NCBI RefSeq assembly: GCF_003201595.1
Contig: NZ_QJJS01000028.1
Coordinates: 1 to 32,527 of the forward strand
Direction: 5' to 3'
From: Sphaerotilus hippei
GTDB lineage: Bacteria; Pseudomonadota; Gammaproteobacteria; Burkholderiales; Burkholderiaceae_C
DNA: 32,527 bases
Positions 27,772 to 32,527 of the stretch are shown here, in pieces; within the stretch, counting starts at the first letter, position 1, and each line of letters starts with the position of its first letter. The position numbers and the translations under genes are program-made. The notes beneath the pieces were generated by a model that searched no databases, was not told the DNA's origin, and was given only the letters and a program-made list of their open reading frames with translations.

Positions 27772-28377
27772 GTGAAAGTTCGCACTGAAGCGCGGTACGA
27801 CCGCATCCTCGAGATCGCATCTGGCGTCTTTCTTGAACAAGGCTTCGAGAGGGCCTCGATGTCCGAGATCGCACGCCGTGTCGGGGGGTCCAAAGCCACC
27901 CTGTATGGCTACTTCCCGTCCAAGGAGAACTTGTTTCTTGCGGTGGTTGAAGCAGAAGGTCAGCGTCACATGGCCGCAGCTGAAGCCGAAGTGATGTCGG
28001 CGATTGCAGGCACCTTGAGAGACGCATTGATCCGCCTCGGTGAAGCGGTCGTGACCTTCATGTGCTCTGAGGTCGCCTGCTCGGCCCACCGCATGGTGCT
28101 GGGCGCTGCGGGTCGCTCCGACATCGGTCAGGCGTTCTACGAGATGGGCCCCAAGCCTGCGCTGGAACGCGTCGCCGTCGCCCTGAGTGCGGCCATGGAT
28201 CGCAACGAGATTCGCCGTGCGGATCCATGGGTCGCAGCGCAGCACCTCTCCGGTCTTCTGACAGCTGAAATTCAGCCTCGCTGGTTCTGTCGTGACCTGC
28301 AAGCGCTGGCGCCAGGAGAGGCGCAAGCCATTGCTGAACGAGCGGTGGACGTCTTTTCGCGCGGCTACAGCATCTGA
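27772..28377 (+). CDS. TetR/AcrR-family regulator, divergent from the RND operon
   Basis: The 201-residue protein has the TetR DNA-binding domain at about 5-52: YDRILEIASGVFLEQGFERA, then SEIARRVGGSKATLYGYFPS. A helical C-terminal domain resembles the AefR/TetR-C type and includes VACSAHRMVLGAAGRSDIG. It starts with GTG, 135 nt from the adaptor gene on the other strand, the standard layout for a local repressor of an efflux operon. With the TetR gene at the operon's distal end, the pump has two candidate local regulators. Its stop is followed by a small TGGCCT/AGGCCA hairpin without a T-run (28378-28396). Confidence 0.92.
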   Translation: MKVRTEARYDRILEIASGVFLEQGFERASMSEIARRVGGSKATLYGYFPSKENLFLAVVEAEGQRHMAAAEAEVMSAIAGTLRDALIRLGEAVVTFMCSEVACSAHRMVLGAAGRSDIGQAFYEMGPKPALERVAVALSAAMDRNEIRRADPWVAAQHLSGLLTAEIQPRWFCRDLQALAPGEAQAIAERAVDVFSRGYSI

Positions 28378-28638
28378 TGGCCTGGCTCCAAGGCCACGTT
28401 GACTGAAGCAAGCTGGAAGGCTAGTCGGCATCAGCAGGTCTCCGGGTGTGTGGCAGCGCCACGTCAGCGCGCGAGTCGGCTCAAGAGGCATGCATCTTCA
28501 TTCATCAGGGTCGTCGGTCAGTGCCTGAAAAGCTTGAGCATTGACCACGAGTTCGATCGATTCCACGCAGCCATGCAGAGATGTAATGAGGCTTGGCGCA
28601 ATGTGCAGCCCTATCACGGATGCAACAGGACCCCCCCC

Positions 28639-30096
28639 ATGCCCTCGTCAGAGCAGACAGCCCACCAGCCCATATGCAAACGCCCGTTCACTGCGCTCAT
28701 CGCGCTGGCATTCGGGCTCACGGCCTGCGGCGTGACCATTGACAACGGTCCCAGGAATCAGTCCCTGGTGGCAGGATTTGCTGCGCAGGACATGGACAAG
28801 ATCGGTAGCTCTCTGCCCGCGACGAACCAGCCGCTTCCAGAGGTCAGCGTAGCCATGGCCTTCTCCGGTGGTGGTGCACGAGCGGCTGCATTTGCCCTCG
28901 GTGCTCTGCAGGGGCTGTCCTCCTTGCCTGCACCAACTCCATTCGACGGCACGCTGCTGGATCATCTCGGATTCATCACCAGCGTCTCCGGTGGCTCGAT
29001 GACTGCAGCCTGGGTCGGGCTGTACGGCACCGGGTCACTGGACGAGTTCCGCCACAAGGCCCTGCTTCGGGACAGTGAACAAGGCTTGCGTGCGAGCCTG
29101 CTGAATCCGACCAACCTTCTGCGCCTTGCCGCAGGCGGGCTGAATGATCGAAACAATTTCCAGCATTGGCTGGACAACGAGGTCTTTCACCAAGCCACCT
29201 TTGCCGAGATGAGTCGTCCTGGGCATCCTCTGGTGTGGATCAATGCAACCGATCTGCAACAGCGCATGCCATTCACGTTCCATCAAGGAGTCTTCAGCAC
29301 CTTGTGCAGTGACCTGAGCACCTACCCGGTGGCCGAGGCTGTGGCGGCATCGATGGCCGTGCCACTTGTGTTCGCACCCATCGTGCTGGAGAAGCACACC
29401 GAGCACTGTCCCGTCGACTTGGGAGTGGACTCGTCAACGAAGAGCAAAGCACTCAGTTCGACCATGCTGGGGCAAGCCATCGCCGGTGCCATGCGCGACC
29501 TTCGTGACGCGCACAGCGGCCGTTACGTCAAGCTGGTCGATGGTGGACTGACGGACAACTTCGGTTTGACCAGTGTCCAGCAATTCAGGACTCTGGCAGG
29601 GACCACCTACGCGCCACTCAGTCGCGCCGAGGCTCTGCATCTCCGGCGCCTGCTGTTCGTGGTCGTCGATGGTGGACGTCGACCATCGGTGGCCTGGAAC
29701 CGCGTCGTGGAAGGTCCTGATGGCATCGACATGGCGTCTGCCTCCATCGATGCAGCCATCGACACCAATGTCAGGCTCAGCTACGACGGCTTCTTGCGCA
29801 TGATCCAGCAGTGGCAGCGAGACGTGGTTCAGTTGCGATGTGCGCTGCCACACGAGGAGCAGCTTCTGCTGAAGACCGGGCGACCGCACTGGCGCTGCGA
29901 CGACGTGGAGCTGTCCGTCACCCGCATCAGCTTCGATGATTTGGCGCCAAGTCGCGCTGCCATGCTGCATGAGGTGTCCACGCGACTGACTCTTCCTGCC
30001 AGTCAGGTCGACGCCGTCACCGCTGCGGGCAGGGACGCCGCGATTGGAAACGCAGCGATACGCGCTTTCTCCAGTCAGTCGCTGCTCAGGCACTGA
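28639..30096 (+). CDS. Patatin-like phospholipase lipoprotein
   Basis: This 485-residue protein has a lipoprotein signal (ALIALAFGLTAC, Cys30) and a patatin fold. The oxyanion loop AFSGGGARAAAFALGAL is at 74-90, the nucleophile motif TSVSGGS puts Ser at about 117 (first position Ser instead of the usual Gly), and the catalytic Asp is in VDGGLTDNFG (D301). It should be an envelope-anchored serine acyl hydrolase acting on phospholipid or other acyl esters. I chose ATG 28639: AGGA sits directly before a run of eight C and then the ATG, and the lipoprotein signal begins there. The open frame runs back to 28399 without coding character. The 28378-28638 gap holds no other gene that I can see. No obvious operon partner. 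Confidence 0.85.
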   Translation: MPSSEQTAHQPICKRPFTALIALAFGLTACGVTIDNGPRNQSLVAGFAAQDMDKIGSSLPATNQPLPEVSVAMAFSGGGARAAAFALGALQGLSSLPAPTPFDGTLLDHLGFITSVSGGSMTAAWVGLYGTGSLDEFRHKALLRDSEQGLRASLLNPTNLLRLAAGGLNDRNNFQHWLDNEVFHQATFAEMSRPGHPLVWINATDLQQRMPFTFHQGVFSTLCSDLSTYPVAEAVAASMAVPLVFAPIVLEKHTEHCPVDLGVDSSTKSKALSSTMLGQAIAGAMRDLRDAHSGRYVKLVDGGLTDNFGLTSVQQFRTLAGTTYAPLSRAEALHLRRLLFVVVDGGRRPSVAWNRVVEGPDGIDMASASIDAAIDTNVRLSYDGFLRMIQQWQRDVVQLRCALPHEEQLLLKTGRPHWRCDDVELSVTRISFDDLAPSRAAMLHEVSTRLTLPASQVDAVTAAGRDAAIGNAAIRAFSSQSLLRH

Positions 30097-30316
30097 ACAG
30101 CATTCAAGCTGCAGCAGCAGAGCCGCTGATCATGGGGTGCAAAAACTTGTATCCGCAAGGCAAGACGAGAGAAGCATTCCACAAGCTAATGGCTCTTTTC
30201 TCCATGCGTTCACTCGATGCGACTGTCCAGTCAAGTTGATGGCAGTCGATATCCGATGCTACGCAAGTCGCCCGATGGGCGAATCCGTCGACGATCCACA
30301 CTCAGGACCACCATCC

Positions 30317-31873
30317 ATGCACATCTCCAAACACTGGACCGTATCAGTCCGCATGTACGTTGCGTTCGCCTTGATCGGGCTGGTGGTGCTCAGCGGTCTC
30401 GGTTTTGGCTATGCGCAGCAACGCCACAATGACACCACTCTGACGGTGGTGAGTCAACGAGAGTACGGACGCATGCAACAAGTGCACGCGTGGCAACTGC
30501 TCGCGACGGGTACCGCCGTGCGTATCGTCGCAGTCAACCGCAGCGCAGATCCTGTGCTTGGACGATTTTTTGGACCAGAAATCGGCCCTGGCATCACCGT
30601 CATCAGGCAGAAGTTTGACGAAATCAAAAAATGGGCGACATCACCAGATGAAGTGGCGATCCTCAAGGAGATCGACGAGGTCGGTGTCTTGATCGGCTTG
30701 ACGCTCGACAAGATCGCCATGGCTCGCAAGTCGAGCGATGAGGCGGCCGCGGCGGCTGCTTTTGAGCAAAGCTTCATGCCGCTGGTGGCTCGTTACCAAA
30801 AGTCCATCGACAGGTTCGCGGCTCACCAGCAGCAGAAGCTCAACGATGGCATTGCCGCCGAGAATGCGGCGCAGTGGCAGCAATACTGGACAGGCACGGC
30901 CGTGATGGCCTTGCTTGTTGTCATCGCGGGATGTCTGGTGATGAGCCTGATGCGCTACATCCGGCGATCGCTGGCCAGTGCCATTCACGTGGCGGGTACG
31001 ATCCGTTCGGGTCAGCTGGGGCTAAGCGTGGACACCGGGGGGCAGGACGAGTTTGGCGCGTTGATGCGTGCACTCGATGGCATGGCCAACAGCCTGCATC
31101 AGGTCGTGACCCAGGTGCGCAGCAGCGCCGACCAGATCGCAGACGCCTCGCAGCAGATCGCCGACGGCAACCAAGATCTTTCGGAGCGTACCGAGCGTCA
31201 GGCCAGTCATCTGCAGCAGACCGCGTCCACCATGGAAGAACTGGCCGCCACGGTACAGCAGTCTGCAACCAATGCGGTCGAAGCCAACCAACTTGCACTC
31301 GAGGCCAGCGCGGTGGCCCAGCGTGGTGGTGAGGTGGTTCATCGGGTTGTCGAGACGATGAGTGAGATCGAGAAGTCGTCCCACCGCATTGGAGAGATCA
31401 TCTCTGTCATCGACGGCATCTCGTTCCAAACCAACATCCTGGCGCTGAACGCGGCGGTCGAGGCGGCACGTGCGGGCGAGCAGGGTCGGGGTTTTGCTGT
31501 CGTGGCGGGTGAGGTTCGTAACCTTGCACAACGCTCAGCCACGGCCGCCAAAGAGATCAAGTCACTGATCGTGGATTCTGCAGAGAAGGTACGCAACGGC
31601 AGCGGACAAGTCGAGGCGGCAGGTCAGACGATGACCGAACTGATGCGGTCGGTACAGCAGGTCAGCACCTTGATCGGAGAAATCAGTGCGGCCGCGGTTG
31701 AACAGCGCTCAGGCATCAATGGAGTCACTGAGGCGGTCGGACAACTCGATCAAGGCACACAGCAGAATGCAGCCTTGGTGGAGCAGGCTGCTGCTGCGGC
31801 TTGTTCGCTGAGCGAGCAGACACGCGAGCTGGCTCGGGCTGTCTCCGTCTTCAAGCTGACGCCTGCTCACTGA
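30317..31873 (+). CDS. Methyl-accepting chemotaxis protein
   Basis: This 518-residue chemoreceptor has a transmembrane helix at 12-32, a helical periplasmic ligand domain of about 155 residues (four-helix-bundle type), a second helix at about 191-211, HAMP, and a long cytoplasmic signalling coiled coil. The kinase-contact tip is canonical (FQTNILALNAAVEAARAGEQ starting at 370, then GRGFAVVAGEVR). No C-terminal NWETF-type receptor-modification tether is present. ATG 30317 has CAGGA 9 nt upstream; the open frame before it (from 30044) is not coding. The 220-nt upstream gap holds a small hairpin TCGCCC-GAT-GGGCGA (30268-30282) and no recognisable sigma-28 promoter. The ligand is unknown; in this context it could be an aromatic compound. 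Confidence 0.94.
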   Translation: MHISKHWTVSVRMYVAFALIGLVVLSGLGFGYAQQRHNDTTLTVVSQREYGRMQQVHAWQLLATGTAVRIVAVNRSADPVLGRFFGPEIGPGITVIRQKFDEIKKWATSPDEVAILKEIDEVGVLIGLTLDKIAMARKSSDEAAAAAAFEQSFMPLVARYQKSIDRFAAHQQQKLNDGIAAENAAQWQQYWTGTAVMALLVVIAGCLVMSLMRYIRRSLASAIHVAGTIRSGQLGLSVDTGGQDEFGALMRALDGMANSLHQVVTQVRSSADQIADASQQIADGNQDLSERTERQASHLQQTASTMEELAATVQQSATNAVEANQLALEASAVAQRGGEVVHRVVETMSEIEKSSHRIGEIISVIDGISFQTNILALNAAVEAARAGEQGRGFAVVAGEVRNLAQRSATAAKEIKSLIVDSAEKVRNGSGQVEAAGQTMTELMRSVQQVSTLIGEISAAAVEQRSGINGVTEAVGQLDQGTQQNAALVEQAAAAACSLSEQTRELARAVSVFKLTPAH

Positions 31874-31957
31874 TCTGGCTGGACAAGTCGCCAAGTGGTT
31901 TTCTTGGATGGACCAAAGTTTCCTGTCCCGCATGCAGGGAATGGGTTCATCCGCCGC

Positions 31958-32079
31958 TTTGGCGGGCGTGCGCAGGTCCGCCACGCGCTTTGCTCGGCCT
32001 GCCCATCGAGCCCAAGCACCTGCCTGTGCCGCTGCGCACCGTGCGTCTCTCGGTGGTGCCTGTCTGGATGTTCGCGTGA
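31958..32079 (+). pseudogene. Decayed remnant of the 3' part of an acoR-type gene
   Basis: This stretch matches the C-terminal part of the AcoR gene at 14703-14830. From 32003 to 32064 it is 55/62 identical, with all seven differences transitions; the preceding ~36 nt match at about 30 positions. Relative to the AcoR gene it lacks exactly 19 bp lying between two CGGCCTGC direct repeats (14742-14768) and has small indels, so the frame is broken. The readable remnant is LPIEPKHLPVPLRTVRLSVV followed by a stop, against [20 protein letters not shown] in the intact protein. It has no start and no ATPase domain. Confidence 0.8.
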
Positions 32080-32145
32080 GGTCGCAGGATCGCCCACCCT
32101 TCGGACCCCTTCCTCTGCGTCGCGCTGAACTTGGTAGACTGCCGA

Positions 32146-32234
32146 TCATGGGTGCTGCGCCGCGAGTGGCGCATCAGGTCGTTCACGCAGGTCGGGCCGC
32201 CTCGTGAGCATGCTCACGACTTGAGACCCCATGA
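32146..32234 (+). promoter_or_regulatory. Candidate structured leader RNA (riboswitch-like) covering the antiporter start codon
   Basis: The sequence folds as a closed multi-stem unit. The outer stem is TCATGGGT (32146-32153) with ACCCCATGA (32226-32234, one bulged C), which includes the ATG at 32231. Inside are a hairpin TGCGCC-GCGAGT-GGCGCA (32156-32173) and an 18-bp palindrome TCGTGAGCATGCTCACGA (32202-32219). Burying the start codon suggests control of translation. Known RNA classes upstream of Na+/H+ antiporter genes (nhaA-I/Li-I, DUF1646/Na-I) sense Li+ or Na+; whether this belongs to one of them needs a covariance-model search. No Shine-Dalgarno outside the structure is visible. Confidence 0.5.
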
Positions 32235-32420
32235 CGCCTGACCTCGTCCAGATCATCGCCACCGTGCTGTTCGCCGTGGCCCTGACGCACACCTTCGCCA
32301 CCAGTCAGTTCGAGCGCCTGGCGCACCGCTACCCGCGCCACGCCGGGATGTTCCACCTGCTGGGTGAAGTGGAGGTGGTGTTCGGCTTCTGGGCCATGGT
32401 GCTGGTGTTGGTGATGGCGC
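32231..32420 (+). pseudogene. Putative Na+/H+ antiporter (former DUF1504 family), truncated by an insertion sequence
   Basis: About 63 codons remain: MTPDLVQIIATVLFAVALTH, then SQFERLAHRYPRHAGMFHLL, GEVEVVFGFWAMVLVLVMAL. The membrane helices and the HLLGEVEVVFGFWA segment resemble the N-terminus of the putative Na+/H+ antiporter family formerly called DUF1504. At 32421 the sequence switches to an insertion element, and the frame ends at TAG 32441-32443 after six foreign codons. The rest of the gene, if it survives, lies beyond the element outside the window. The GC-rich composition returns to that of the host chromosome here, in contrast with the island before it. Confidence 0.6.
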
Positions 32421-32527
32421 TGACCCCCCCCGCGTCAGAATAGTTGCCGCGTCGATAGAACCCAAAGAGGGGGCGAAGACGAGGAGAAGACGTGGCTCGA
32501 TACGGCAAGGAATACAAGGACCGGGTG
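32421..32527 (+). mobile_element. IS3-family insertion sequence, left end (cut by window edge)
   Basis: The element begins at about 32421 with TGACCCCCCCCGCGTCAG, fitting the TG...CA ends of the IS3 family, directly where the antiporter frame is interrupted. A ~70-nt non-coding leader and a GAGGAG ribosome site lead into the transposase start at 32492. The right end, target duplication and orfB are outside the window, so the exact boundary is inferred from the loss of antiporter similarity. Confidence 0.65.
32492..32527 (+). CDS. IS3-family transposase OrfA, first 12 codons
   Basis: A GTG start preceded by GAGGAG gives MARYGKEYKDRV before the window ends. This is the characteristic N-terminus of an IS3-family OrfA, the small helix-turn-helix protein that precedes the DDE transposase OrfB. 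Too little is visible to name the element. Confidence 0.6.
   Translation, partial: MARYGKEYKDRV

Noticed and set aside
28378-28396. TGGCCT/AGGCCA hairpin after the divergent tetR as a terminator
   Set aside because: Only 6 bp and without a T-run; too weak to call.
30230-30255. Possible sigma-28 flagellar promoter before the chemoreceptor gene
   Set aside because: TCAAG and GTCGATAT resemble the two boxes but the spacing is about 5 nt too short.

Overview
The first half of the window (about 1-15,100) is very GC-rich, with strong G/C third-position bias and short intergenic gaps. Its gene content fits a betaproteobacterium of the Burkholderiales (Leptothrix/Rubrivivax/Methylibium-like lineages). 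The marker is a tetrahydromethanopterin (H4MPT) C1-transfer cluster, which indicates an ability to oxidise or detoxify formaldehyde. The genus is inferred from gene content only; no database was searched.

Region 1 (1-2272, minus strand) is an amino-acid uptake unit: a GltI-type binding protein, a secreted type II asparaginase, and the start of a second GltI-type protein that runs off the window. After it come a membrane diguanylate cyclase (2540-3754, plus) and a minus-strand MoxR ATPase/GNAT acetyltransferase pair (5237-3767).

Region 2 (5513-12850) is the H4MPT module, tightly packed on the plus strand: beta-RFAP synthase, mtdB, an ATP-grasp protein, mch, a RimK-like ATP-grasp protein, a CitG-like protein and fae. 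It mixes cofactor-building genes with the enzymes that capture formaldehyde (Fae), oxidise methylene-H4MPT (MtdB) and hydrolyse methenyl-H4MPT (Mch). A FolB-like dihydroneopterin aldolase converges on fae. The formyltransferase/hydrolase complex is not in this window. An AcoR-type sigma-54 activator (13022-15094) ends the GC-rich part.

Region 3 (about 15,100-31,950) has visibly lower GC content and looks acquired. Reading leftwards from 20925 is a possible six-gene unit: MipA/OmpV outer-membrane protein, response regulator, histidine kinase, a 2,4-diacetylphloroglucinol-hydrolase-like enzyme, a 53-residue XapX protein and a tannase/feruloyl-esterase-family enzyme. Beside it is a complete RND efflux operon (adaptor, pump, outer-membrane channel, TetR) with a second, divergent TetR gene. 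I read this as a sense-degrade-expel module for acylated or esterified phenolics. A patatin-like lipoprotein and a chemoreceptor follow.

Region 4 (31,950-32,527) is a junction. It holds a decayed copy of the 3' part of the AcoR gene, a candidate structured leader RNA, the first ~63 codons of a putative Na+/H+ antiporter, and an IS3-type element that has cut that gene and continues past the window. The acoR remnant suggests the island was inserted, or exchanged, next to an acoR-type gene.
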